Assembly: GCF_040958095.1 (NCBI RefSeq)
Contig: NC_091237.1
Span: 13,239,241 to 13,303,240 of the forward strand
DNA from: Procambarus clarkii
Taxonomy: Eukaryota > Arthropoda > Malacostraca > Decapoda > Cambaridae
Reading direction: 5' to 3'
Length of the DNA: 64,000 nt
Positions 22,655 to 35,000 of the stretch are shown piece after piece. Position 1 is the stretch's first letter; every line of letters begins with the position of its first letter. The notes beneath the pieces were generated by a model. The model ran no database searches. It was not told the DNA's origin and was given only the letters and a program-made list of their open reading frames with translations. Position numbers and translations under genes: made by a program.

Positions 22655-22948
22655 ACTCAACTCTTTTTCCCTCCCTCCTTCCCTTCCCTTCCTGATCGAC
22701 TCCCTCCCTCCTTCCCTTCCCTTCCTGATCGACTCCCTCCCTCCTTCCCTTCCCTTCTTGACCGACTCCCTCCCTCCCTCCTTCCCTTCCCTTCTTGACC
22801 GACTCCCTCCCTCCCTCCTTCCCTTCCTGGCCGACTCCCTCCCTCCCTCCTTCCCTTCCTGGCCGACTCCATCCCTCCTTCTCTTCCTGACTGACTCCCT
22901 CCCTCCTTCCCTTCCCTTCCTCCTTCCCTTCCCTTCCTCCTTCCCTTA
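22655..22948. repeat. CT-rich minisatellite
   Basis: Tandem units of about 35-39 bp are built from CCCTCCCTCCTTCCCTTCCC plus a GATCGACT or GACCGACT block, about seven units long, decaying to CCTTCCCTT at the end. It begins just after the CR1-d coding end (22648), where the CR1 tail repeat should be. No gene lies in it. Confidence 0.93.
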
Positions 22949-23244
22949 GGAAGGTTATTATGGACAGTTGAGCTGTGACCTTTAAGCAGTGTATGGGATG
23001 TGGAGCGGGTTGGGAAGGTGTGTCGGTGGTGGGGGAAGGGACGGGCTCACTCAGATAACCCTACACTTGTCACCGGTAACCAGAATTGTTTCTTAAATTC
23101 TGGATGTACAGTACATGATCATATATATTTTTGGTTGCAGATTTTGTTTAGCAATATTATTAGGATAATAAAAAGTTATCAAAATACTCGTTTCATGAAT
23201 GCTTTATTGTATTAGATGGACATTCTCCAGGCTGGCAATCTACT

Positions 23245-23491
23245 GCCACCTACAGAAGGACCTCTTGGGGAGGGAGGGGAAAGTGAATGTGCGCAGGACA
23301 GAGGAAGTGAGCAGCAGTGAGGGGTGACTCCTTCCCTCCCTGGTGGTGGTGGTGTACAGCGAGTGTTAGGCCACTTTTCCGGCTCCCATGGACATTTTGG
23401 CCGGATAGTGAGAACTCTATCAGGCCACGATTTTAGCTGGATAAGGGCGTTTTTCCGGATGGTCAGATTTCGGATAATCGCGTGTCTACAG
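23245..23491 (-). mobile_element. Tigger/pogo-like DNA transposon end
   Basis: Read on the minus strand from 23491, the sequence starts after TA with CTGTAGACACGCGATTATCC and continues with CGAAATCTGACCATCCGG, then CCGGCCAAAATG. This style of terminus, a C-rich start then a 'tcGATTATCCG' box, is typical of Tigger-type mariner elements. Only one end is present and no transposase is seen. Confidence 0.6.
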
Positions 23492-23976
23492 TATCATTTA
23501 ACATTCTCGAACAAGTAGAACAAGCAATGAAAACTTCTTAAAACCACTGCTAGCAACCACAACTGTAATTCAGATTCTGCTGAGGACTGGTAATATAAAC
23601 AATTAAATGAATAAAACCTGATTTTCAGGTAAATTTATATTTATACATTTACAAACTTGGCTTATACTAGCATACAAAAAATTTATTCATACATAAATTT
23701 ACAAATCTTTTTGCTAATTCAGTACTTATTGCATATGTACTACACAAAATACATGAAATTGATGTTCAGTCATTTACATAATAAATATACATTACGACTT
23801 AAGATTGCATGAGTTTATCAACTTTTAACAAGAATAATGATTCAAATTATCCTGAATATGAAGATTATATTTCATTTTAACATCAATATGAAACTAAGAT
23901 GTAAAAATTTTGATTGTACACATGCCATACAAGTAGTAAAGATAACATAGAAAATATTTAAATAATAAATTTTTCA
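23492..23976 (-). promoter_or_regulatory. COA6 3' UTR and candidate poly(A) signal
   Basis: This AT-rich stretch lies downstream of the COA6 stop codon. On the minus strand an AATAAA lies at 23687-23682, about 290 nt after the stop, and is a plausible poly(A) signal. I saw no closer canonical hexamer. No other gene was seen here. Confidence 0.4.
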
Positions 23977-24140
23977 TTAACCTTTAACTTTTCTTGGCTC
24001 AAAATCCAATGGCTCATATCCCTGCTTCATCTGCTCCTTAAAAATGAGGTAGCTCCGCTTCCTATCAAAATGCTTCACCCATGTTGAAGGGCAGTGTTCA
24101 TTATACATATTTCTTAATTCCTTGCAACTTTCGTCAGTGC
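23977..24140 (-). CDS. COA6: COA6 last coding exon
   Basis: This exon encodes 53 complete residues, from the end of the split Gly through TDESCKELRNMYNEHCP and WVKHFDRKRSYLIFKEQ to EPRKVKG and TAA. The acceptor TTTTATTTCCATCAG|GC lies at 24141-24142. It carries the second cysteine pair (CX10C). The DIRS-like fossil 3 begins at about 24164, so only about 22 nt of pre-existing intron separate the transposon from this acceptor. Confidence 0.95.
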
Positions 24141-27100
24141 CTGATGGAAATAAAAGCAGCACAGAATGTAATAAAATGCCAATTTCTGGGCAAGTCATGG
24201 TGGGTCCCTGAAGTTACTATGAACTGACATCCACATGGTCGCAGCAGCCACAGAGTTCCACAGACCTACTGGCTACCAGCATCAGAACCTGTTCCCCACG
24301 AAGAGGCGCAGGGAGCGGTTGACGTTTATTTTTGCTGGCCACTGGGGGAAGGCAACCAGAAAAACAGTGAGTCAGAACTGGTAGCTTTCCTGGAGACCAA
24401 AGCCTTGAGTACTGCCAAAAGAATTCCCACAACAATGTAAACAAATGATCAAATTTTCTCTGAACTAGTAAGAGCTTATTGGCCCCACCTCTCCCCACTC
24501 ATTTGGGGGGGCAGGAGAAGGGGGGGAATGCCATCCCAAGCTCAGTTCTAGGGCAGATGTAGGCATCCATCCAATGACCTGGGAGGGGGGAGGGGGGTCA
24601 GGGATCCACCAGAGCTCACCAAGAAATTGTCATTTCATTACATTCACACTGGTTGGGGAAAAGCTCCTTGTGGCTACCTGAAGCTAACTATCAATGGAGA
24701 TAAAAAAAAACAACAAAAAAAAAACACGGGTGCCCACCTGGAAAAAGGAAGCACCACAGAATTCAAGTTGAAGAGGACAGACCGGGGCACCCAAGAGCAC
24801 CGGGGCCCGGAACAATAAGAAGACATCGAGCCCCCAGAACCCAGGTCGACCTCCAAAACCTCAGCACCCAAAAAGCAGCCTAAGACATGTAGGTAAACAC
24901 TGCCAAGAGAACTGCATACCCCCAAAACATGTTATGTGGGGTCAATCACAGGCTGGCTACATTGAAGAACACTGCAGACAACCTGAGAAAAACGAGTTTT
25001 AGAACAGGAAAGGCAAGGTAAGAGAAGCAACTCCACAAGGCAGAATCTGTGGCACAAAGGTAGCAGCTGAGAGCTCCCACCAGACACAGCACATAATGCA
25101 CCCCCAGCTGAACCAACCAAGCACCAATGATCAAAGGACCCCTCCAGAAGCCAAATGGCTCATTCTTTATCAGAAAAGGAGCCGGCTGCAAATGAACAAA
25201 ATGCCCACCGGGGCAAAAAGAACGAAAACCAAGCCTCCAGCGGAGAGTATGAAGCTCCCAAACCTGACAACCAATAGCAAGAGAAAACAAAGACTTAAGG
25301 AAACGATCACAGACCAAAGGGGGGGGACCATAAATCGAAAGGAAGAAAGAAATGCCGCTGGAGACGGGGAAAGCAACGCTGACCAAGAGTCTCAAATAAA
25401 GCCTAGCCAAGTCCAAACCTGAGATGAAACCAACTGGGACTTGCACCAATTCACCAGGAACTTGAACCCAGCAAACTGAGAAAGAACCAAATCCCTGGCT
25501 AGCAGACTCATATAATGGCAGGGAGTCCACACTAGCCAGTCATAGAGGTAGGCCAAAACACAAACCCCCAACAACTTAAGACGAGCCAGGACGACTTGAG
25601 TCAAGCGTGTTAACAAGCATGGAGGCAGATTGAGGCCAAACAGAAGAACCCAAAAGAGGTAAGAAGACAGGAAGAACCTGTTGCCTTCAACAAAACCTAG
25701 CCAATCCCTGAACCCAAAATGTAAAGGACATGCCAGTACATGTCCCTGAGGTTCATGGAAATCAAGCAAGAGTCCGCCTTAAGAATGAGATGAACCCGGG
25801 AAAATGTGATCTGGAAGGAGAGGCAAGGAATGAACTGGGCCAGCTGCAAAAGATCAAGGATAAACTTGAAGTCCTGCGAGTTCCATTTAGGGACTTAGAA
25901 GAGGTGCAAAACCCACTGAAGAGATGAAGTCATTCCAACCACACCAGAAACCACCTATTCCAAGAACACCCAACACAGGTGAGGAGAGGAAGCCTGCTTG
26001 GAAAGACTCGAACCCCTGGGTGGGAGAGGAACCGACCAACACCACCGCTGCCTGTGGGAAATGACCCGAAAAGCATACGAATCATGAAACTAGGAGTCAG
26101 CAAAACAGGCACAATGCCCCCATCAAAAGGGCCAGCACAAACCATGGAAAGCCTCCTTGCAAAAAAGAGCGAGCACAGCGCCAACCTGATGGAGAAGGAC
26201 CAGCCACAGGATGCACATGCAACCCGGCATCTAAATCCATAGATGGCCTACCTCAACCAACAACAGGTAATGCCCCCAGCTCTTCTCGACCACCTCGAAA
26301 AGAGAATGAGAAGTCCAAAATGGGTCGATAAACTGTATTCTCCAAAGAGAGGAAATGCATAACAGAATTCTCAGGAAAGAGGAGAAGAGAAAAAGGAGAG
26401 GCAGACAGAAGAGGAAAGGCCTATGCCAAATCCAAAGAATGGACTAACACAGCCTGTTGACAAGTGAGTTGGGTAGCAAAGAACATGTCCACTGCCTCCC
26501 AGAGCATGGGAGAGTACAGCTTGAAAAGCAGACCGACGCAGCCACACTGGAGGCCAAGAGTCCCACAAGGGACCTCCCACCTAGCATTCCCATGTCCTCT
26601 GTGAACCAAATAGAATGCAGCTAAAGCAGGCACAGAAAATGCACGATGGAACCCAAATACAAATGAGCACAAAGGTCATCTACCACAAGCATCACAGACA
26701 ATAGGGTAACGTGGGCATGGAACTGCACGAGACCCACGTCCTGAGAAAGAGCAGGGGCAAACAGTCGGTCATTTAAGGCACAAAAGACAGGCCTCCCAAA
26801 AACACCTGTGACATGATCAACACCACATGCCACTCAAGCATGTGGGTATGACAAAAGTTGCACCAAGTGAGAACAAGGGATAGTCTACCAGTCAGGAAGA
26901 CTCCAGAACCTCATAAAGCATCCAAGAGGCTGTGAAGGCCGACCCTGGCTGCACTGAGAGAAGCACAAACTACCCGCACGTTCCGCAGACAAAGCTGCAC
27001 TTGACCCACGTGAAGATAGGAACATCCCAAGACACCTGGCCCTGGCCCTGGCCCTGGGCCAGGCCACCACAAGCGAGGAGAATCTCAAAGGAAGTAATTC

Positions 27101-30100
27101 CCAAATACTCCAGAATACCCCAGGGAAGATAACCCTGGCACTGCAAGAGTAGCACTAAAGAGCACACTGGAAACATGCACTTGGCTCATGTTATAATACA
27201 GTGTACAAGAAATGCATGAAGAGCAAACACCACAACTTAGCTGAAGAAGCAAAACATGGAAGCATGGACGAGAAGCAACCTGGTACCTACTAAATCAGCC
27301 ATAGAAGTGAGCGTGGTGATGCCGGCTGGTGGTGGGTTACCTCCCCCATCCCCCAAACAAGTGACGAAGGTGGGGCAAATGAGCTCGTGCTAGTTCCATC
27401 AGAATTCAATCATTTGTTTACATTGTGGGGGAGTTCTTTTGGTGATTCTCAAGGTTTCAGTCTCTATTGAAGCCAGCAGTGGTTTCTTTTGACTCGTTGA
27501 CTTTCTGGTCACTTTCCCCAGTCTGTGGCGAAAATAAATGTCGCCCACTCCTTGCGCCTCTTTGAGGGATGGGGGGGGGGGGGGAGGGGGGCAGATTTTG
27601 GTGCTGGTCCCTGAGAGGCCTGTGGAATTCCAAAACTGATGCAACTTCATAGATGTTACCATATCAATACATAGTAGCATCAGGAAGCAACAATGGGCTC
27701 CCCCTTCTCCCCTAGAAAATAGCATTATTTTTTATGGTACATGATGGTATCGCAGATACTATATAGCACCTTGCAAAGAATTTTGATAATGATGGTTGCA
27801 TAACATCAAAAGTATAACAAGAGGCTCATCTTGCCTTCTGCCTAAGATATCTAACCAATGCAAATCACTTCATTATTTCTTCTTAAAGTAAAAATAGATT
27901 CTACATCATTAAGGAGTACAGTACGGGTACAGTATTACCAAATTATTTTATTATTACTGCTTTCATCAAAAGCAGCACCAACCTGATTGGAGAGGAATGT
28001 GGTCTCTCCCTGTGCATGCTAGTTCCTGATCTACAGTACAGTCACCTGGGATATCAGCTTTTTCCAACTCACCCGGAACAAACTAGGTAAAAGCTTTCAA
28101 ATACCAATTTTAATCTCGCACATTACTGCAACAGCAGACTGTTCTAGCTGGACATGCCTTAACATAAAATAAGGATTGGCAGAGCTACGATCTTAATTAC
28201 AGCATTTGCAAATAATGAAAGTTATGATACTATGTTTATATACAAATTGTATGGAAAATTAGAATTCATAACCAAATACTGTAGTTGTATTTTATATGCC
28301 ATTAGAACCAAGGGAGTTTATTGAATGGAGCACTTGTTGAGCTAAGCAGTAAGATACGAAACAGCTGTTTGACCCTAAACTTCAAACATGTTTGCCATCC
28401 TCCACCTAGCAAAAATGTCCTATCATATACATATTCAGTTATTAGGACCTGTGTCACTGAAGTTTGGACTACTATTTCATCTTGCACAATAAAAATTGCA
28501 TTAGCATATATATTCTGGGAGATTTATGAAGGTAAATAGTGTTTTCTGGGAGATCAGTGTTGGTGGATGCATAATCCTAAATCAAATACAGCGACACCTC
28601 GACTTACGATCGACTTACAATTTTTTCGAGTTACGATATAAATTTGGTCGGAAAATGCGACAACTTACGATCGTGTCGTCGACTAACGATATTCGTTGAT
28701 ACACGTTCGAGTTTAATAGACCTTGGACTGGGGCTTTATCTTCAGCTCTCCCATTGACACTTGGCATTGTTAGGTGCTTCACTTTTGGTCTTCATCTTTA
28801 ACCACTTAACTGCGCCGAGTATTCTCGGCCGGTGGGAAACTGTGTTAACCCTTAAAGTGCACATCACGTCATATGACGTGTTGGTGTACTACGCAAGATT
28901 TAAACGGCCCGCGGATACACGGGGTTCACCACACTTTCATCAGGGCTCTTGTAAACAGACGCCATTTTTTACAAAAATCGTGGGCCAAACTCCTGGGTGT
29001 TAGGGGCCTCAGTATTGAGTGAGCTACCAAGCCTGACGCATGCAGCATGAGCTCACAGCACTGCTGTTCAGCTTGTGACCACAGCATCGCCTAAAAATGC
29101 CATAATATACTTGTTCATGCTATTATGTAGTGATGATATTATTACAGAAGACCCCTGATTGTGATAAAACTGACCAGGGTTCTTCTGACTGTGTGTGGCC
29201 ACCTTTTATTGACTGCACTCACCATACCAGCTTAGTGGTTCGCTATGGTGAACACAAATGTAGATACTTATATATAACGTGTGTATAGAGGGTATAAACA
29301 GCAAGAGTAGGAGGTTGGGAGCCGCCATTTTGGTGAGGGAGGAGCGTCGTCTGCAGGACTTACCATGTTGTTTACTGATGACCACGATGGTCTTTGGGCA
29401 CCATACCAGTTTACTTGTACAAGTATGGTGAATAAAACAGGTAGATATTTATATATAATGTGTGTATATAGCGTAATAACACCACAAACAGTATTGTTGG
29501 AGGAGAAATATTAATGCGTCTGGCCTTGAGGGCGGCAGCCATCAGCTGACTGTGTGAGGTCCTACGTCTTTGTGCCTTTACTCACCATACAAGCTTAGAT
29601 GTACAGTTATGGTGAACAAAACATGTAAATATTTATAAAGTCTGTATATAAAAGCAAAAACAGTATGGTGGGTGGAGAATGGTGGCAAGTCAGGTGAGGT
29701 GAGGGAGGGAGGGAGTGGCAGCCAGTGGCGGGCTGCCACTGGCTGCCACTGCCACTCAGCATACCAACTTAGTGGTTCGTTATGGTGAACACGAATGTAG
29801 ATACTTATACTGTATATAGCGTCTGTATATAGTGAATAAAAGCAAAAACAGTATTGTGGGAGGAGAATGTGGGTGAGTCAGGTGACTTGAGGGAGGGCGT
29901 GAGTGGTTGGCTGGTACACGGCGGTCACTCCTCGTTACTTTTTGACTCATAATAGCAACTTAGTGGTTTGTTATGGTGAACAAAACATGCAGATACTTAT
30001 ATATAACCTGTGTATATAGTGTAATAACCGACAAAGTATTTGTTCACTGTTTGATGAACATAATTGAATCAACAATATGCACACCATATTTTTGAGTACA

Positions 30101-31981
30101 GTGATGATTCACTAATTTTATTATATAAATATATCAAACTACACACTATTGAATAATATTACAGCAAAAAACTACGAAAAATCGATCAGAGACATTGAAA
30201 TAATTAGGTAATTATGTCTTTGTGGCAACTCTGGCCTGACAGCTGGCGATGAACAGACCGCCTGGGACGCACGCTGAGTCAGCGCCTGTTTTTTGCCAGA
30301 CTTCCCCGCCCTATAGCGGGCAATATATGTCACTTACGATTTTTTTATTATTTTTCCCATGATCAGTGAACACAAATTAACAGATTAGGAAGAATTTTTT
30401 TTTTTTTTTCAAAATTACATGCGCCTGTGGGGAACAAAGGATATTATACCCCTAGCATGTTAAGGGTTAACCGAGAAAACTCTTTGATTTTTACGTACCC
30501 ATTCTAAATGTGTGCGTAGCTGGTTGTGTACAAAATGGACTCTTAGGACCTCCAGTGAGAGGTAACCATCTTGTAAAAAAATTCCCATAATACCCTAGGG
30601 CTGCTGGCTGGGTTAGTACTGAGTGAGCAACCATGGGTGGTGCACACGCCTCTGGCTCCCAAACACCTGTCCGACGCGGTGTTGAAAGATCGCGCTTTGT
30701 TGGTGAAATTCAAACCTTATTGTTTGAAGAACATAAGGGGTCATAATATTGGTGAAGCTAGGTGCAATAAGGACCTAACACAAAGGTCAGATGCAAGTGA
30801 TACAGCACCTATGAGGACGATACAGAGCGCGTATCCAGTTGTAGCTCTGAGCGCCACCCTTGCCCACCTATGCTATCTCCAATTTATATAGATGATACAT
30901 AGATGAATCGTTTTCTGCATTCACTGATGATGCATCTGATACAAGTAGCATAGATGTTAGCGGCTTCCATGGTGGTGTTTTCCATAGATATTTTCAAGAA
31001 TAGCTGAATCTCTTCCAAACTGACAGACTCTTCGAGGCTAGCTGAATCTTTCCCTGTGTGGGACCTTGCAAAGCGATCTTTTCATGACTACCTTACAAAC
31101 TGATCTTTTCCTATAATCTTTTCAAGACTACTTTATGCTTTACAAGCTTAGCTACATACCACCTACAGGTACTAAAGCCAAGGATGTACGTGAGTGCATT
31201 ATTTGCAAGCACACAGAACGAAGAAACAGGAAGCGAAAATCTATCTGTACCTGGTGCAACAAGAGCGAAGTTGCGCTGTGTACCATGGACTACAGATTAT
31301 TACTCACTTCCAAAGTACTGTGTAATACAGTGTGTTACTGTGTAAATAGTGTGAAACTGTACATACTGTAATTTTAGTGAATTTTTAACAAGTAATATTG
31401 TGATAATAAATATTTATTGTGGACACATTACTGACACATGTATCACAGTTCCATGGAACATTATGAACGTTCTACTGTATACACATTGTAAAGGACACAA
31501 ATATGCATCATATACGATAAAAAGCAAATAAAAAACGCATTGGAAATAGAGCAAATAATTGAAAATATATTTGTGACAACACCCGGTGTTTGAATGGCCC
31601 ACCCGACCGTGTCTGGGCGTGTCACGCACGGGCGACCAGCCACTGATGACGTCACAGCGCACCTTGTCCACGTCCCCACAGCCAAAGTGGAAATTGGTAT
31701 TTATTTTTACATAGACATGTTCAGGGAAGGGAATTTATCATTTTACGAATAAAAAAATTGGGGGGGAACACGATTTCATGCTTAAGGGGCCTCGTAGCCT
31801 GGTGGATAGCGCGCAGGACTCGTAATTCTGTGGCGCGGGTTCGATTCCCGCACGAGGCAGAAACAAATGGGCAAAGTTTCTTTCACCCTAAGTGCCCCTG
31901 TTACCTAGCAGTAAATAGGTACCTGGGAGTTAGTCAGCTGTCATGGGCTGCTTCCTGGGGTGTGTGTGTGGTGTGTGGGGG

Positions 31982-32021
<40 letters not shown>

Positions 32022-35000
32022 GTTAGTAAACAGTTGATTGACAGTTGAGAGGCGGGCCGAAAGAGCAAAGCTCAACCCCCGCAAAAACACAACTAGTAAA
32101 CACAACTAGTAAACACAGGGAATTTTACAATAAACTCGGTGCATCACAGGTTAAAGGTGAATGTGTTTGAGGTAGTCTTGCTGATGCTTCAGCCCATCTG
32201 TTCTTACAGGGCTGTTTCTGATGTTGTTTTCCTTGTTGTTATGATGCCTTCTCCAGGTACAGAGAAGGTATCAAAGTAAAAGGAGCCCAACTGCAAGACT
32301 GGTCAACATGCATTGACCAGTCAATGGGACCAGCATTGAGGACCAAATTGTGAGAAGTCAGAAGTGAGACTATCCTCGGCGACCAGCTCTTGTGGAGACA
32401 GCAAACATTACAGGGTCGCGCCTTGTAGGCCACCAAAGTGAAGATGCTAAGAACGCCAGCACTATGGTTACATCCAAAAACACTGCCCATCAAAAGCCTA
32501 CACAATTATAAAATCTGTGCAACAAGTATAACATCTGAACTCTATGACAAGTTTCCATTCAATGCCACGATCTCATTAGGGCAAGGAAGTTTGTTATATC
32601 TAAATGCATACTCTCAAACTCCCATCCTGGCCTGTCACTGACATTCTTCTACACGACTCGTCAATCTAGACTCCACAGGCGAGTGGAAAGTTGCCATCTG
32701 TGACGACCACAATCCTGACAGCTTCTTTCAACACTAACAGGAATGCAGATTCAATAACACACTCATCCCTCATAGGAGAGTAGCAATCACAACAGCAAGC
32801 TCTTTACCCCTTTAACTGCACGGCCTCCAAATATGACAACCCCCCCCCCCTCCCAGTGCGCAGGAAATAAATTCTCTTGAAAAAATTCTTTTGTTTTCTT
32901 AAAGTGTCAAAAACCCTTCCCTCAGTATGGGTGTCAAAAAAAAAATCAAAATTGTACTTACTTTGGCTGCTATGGGGTCTGTAAGTTGGGGTGTGACGTC
33001 ATCATTCCCCGTTCACCCGTCATGTACTCTCCCGGGGCAGGGCACGCGAGTTGGCGCGAATATATTTTTTTTCATTATTTGCGCACTGTTCCAAATACAT
33101 TTTATTTGCTTTTACGTGCTAATCCTATGTATAATGAACACATACACTATATTACTGCAGTAAAACATCCGTACTGTCCGAGGACACTGTTGCGTCATGA
33201 CATGTGTACACATATCCGACACACATTTCCAATGCATCATGCTAATTTATGTATATATACAATCTATTTACACATTGTACAGTATCACACTATATACACA
33301 CACACCATAAACACACTCGGAACTCTGCATGTGTGAGCTGCCACACCCAGCCAGTCCTCCCTCACTCCTCCAACACCGTACTCGCCATCACACCACCTCC
33401 CACCATACTGTTATTCACACCAATGTTTCATGTTCATTTATGTATATTTACAACATATTTTCACACTATACACTATCACACACTAAATACATTCACCATC
33501 AACACAACTCAGAACTCCGCAAGCGTGAGCTGCCACATGCCGCCAGTCCTCCCTCACTCCTCCAACACCTAGCTTACTCCTTACACCTCACTTGCCAACA
33601 TTGCTCCTCCCACCATACTGTTATTGTTTTTATTACACTTTTTACATGGTATGTATACCTATCTACATGTTTTATTCACCAGAACTATGCAAGTAAATTG
33701 GTATTGTTTCCAAACAGTACAGTGGCCACCATACACTGCACGAGAAATCACACAGCAGACGACGCTACATGTATAGTGTAATATAGTGTACGTGTTCATT
33801 ATACATAGGATTGGCACAAAAAAAATAAATAAAATGTATTTGGAACTGTGCGCAAAAAATGAACAAAAATCGAGTTTATCAACTGTTCAATGTCCCCAAT
33901 TTCTTCTAGATGGTATCTTAAATCATATTCAATGTCTAACAGGACATGATCACTCCTTTCCAAGGGAGGAAGGTACTTGATGTCAAATATCTCCTCCTTT
34001 CCTGGTGAATACTAGATCCAGTACATCCCCTTCCATTATTCTTGTGGCCTAATTGACGTGTTGATACAAGAATGTCTCCAGAATGAGGTCTACAAATCTT
34101 CAAGTCCTCCATTCTTGCTTCATAGGCCTCCCAGTCTATTGCTTAAAAGTTGAAGTCCCCAGTATCAACAGTCGTGATTAAAATTTATCTGCTTGTTCAA
34201 TAATTTCTCATGACCATTATGAGGCCCTCTCGTTTGTCATCCAGTTCTTCCTTTGTCCGTGTGTTGCTTGCTGGTGGGCTGTAGGTATTTAAAATTATCA
34301 GCGTATCATCCTGATTCCAGACCTGCAATGCCATTATGTCAATATCTTTAGGATTTTAAAATATTAACACACTTACCTTCAGGTGTTCTTTCACCAGCAC
34401 AGCCACTCCTCCCCACTTCCTAGTTTTCCTGTCACGTCTCCAAACTGAGTGGCCCCTTGGGAATACGACTTCATTTAATACATTTCCTTCAAGTTTCGTC
34501 TGATAATGCGATAATATCTGGTACCTTAAGCTGAATTATATCTTGCAACTCCAAAGTTTTTTTTTATCTAACTCCATCTTTTTTTTTTTTTTTTGAGATA
34601 CTGTATGTACAAGAGTTGTTACATTCTTGTACAGCCACTAGTACGCGTAGCGTTTCGGGCAGGTCCCTGGAATACGATCCCCTGCCGCGAAGAATCATTT
34701 TTTCATCCAAGTACACATTTTACTGTTGCGTTAAACAGAGGCTACAGTTAAGGAATTGCACCAGTAAATCCTCAACGACCAGGATACGAACCCATGACAT
34801 AGCGCTCGCGGAACACCAGGCGAGTGTCTTACCACTATCTTCTTGAGGTTATCTTGAGATGATTTCGGGGCTTTTTTAGTGTCCCCGCGGCCCGGTCCTC
34901 GACCAGGCCTCCACCCCCAGGAAGCAGCCCGTGACAGCTGACTAACTCCCAGGTACCTATTTACTGCTAGGTAACAGAGGCATTCAGGGTGAAAGAAACT

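Larger units (their letters stand above)
28802..32150 (+). mobile_element. piggyBac-like element B (degraded autonomous lineage)
   Basis: TTAA lies at 28798-28801 and 32151-32154. The ends are imperfect inverted repeats (CCACTTAACTGCGCCGAG against CCTGTGATGCACCGAG). On the plus strand an ATG at 30632 opens MGGAHASGSQTPVRRG, which I read as a possible transposase N-terminus. A piggyBac-type cysteine-rich C-terminal domain lies at 31135-31340. The catalytic DDD core between them is absent, so this is an internally deleted, inactive copy. P2 (28849-30466) is inserted near its left end at an internal TTAA, and an S1-type SINE (31787-32018) near its right end. The right-edge copy at 63755 shows the same sequence without P2, confirming the nesting. 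Confidence 0.78.

Noticed and set aside
31787-31860. A possible real tRNA-Thr(CGT) gene
   Set aside because: The cloverleaf-like head is continuous with the S1 SINE body, and several such copies exist, so it is a SINE head. A genuine tRNA cannot be fully excluded without a tRNA covariance-model scan.
33249-33781. Overlapping plus frames rich in His, Thr and Ser
   Set aside because: They run through reversed P-type monomers and CAC/ACA-rich repeats. The text repeats (CHTQPVLPHSSNT-like) because the monomers repeat.
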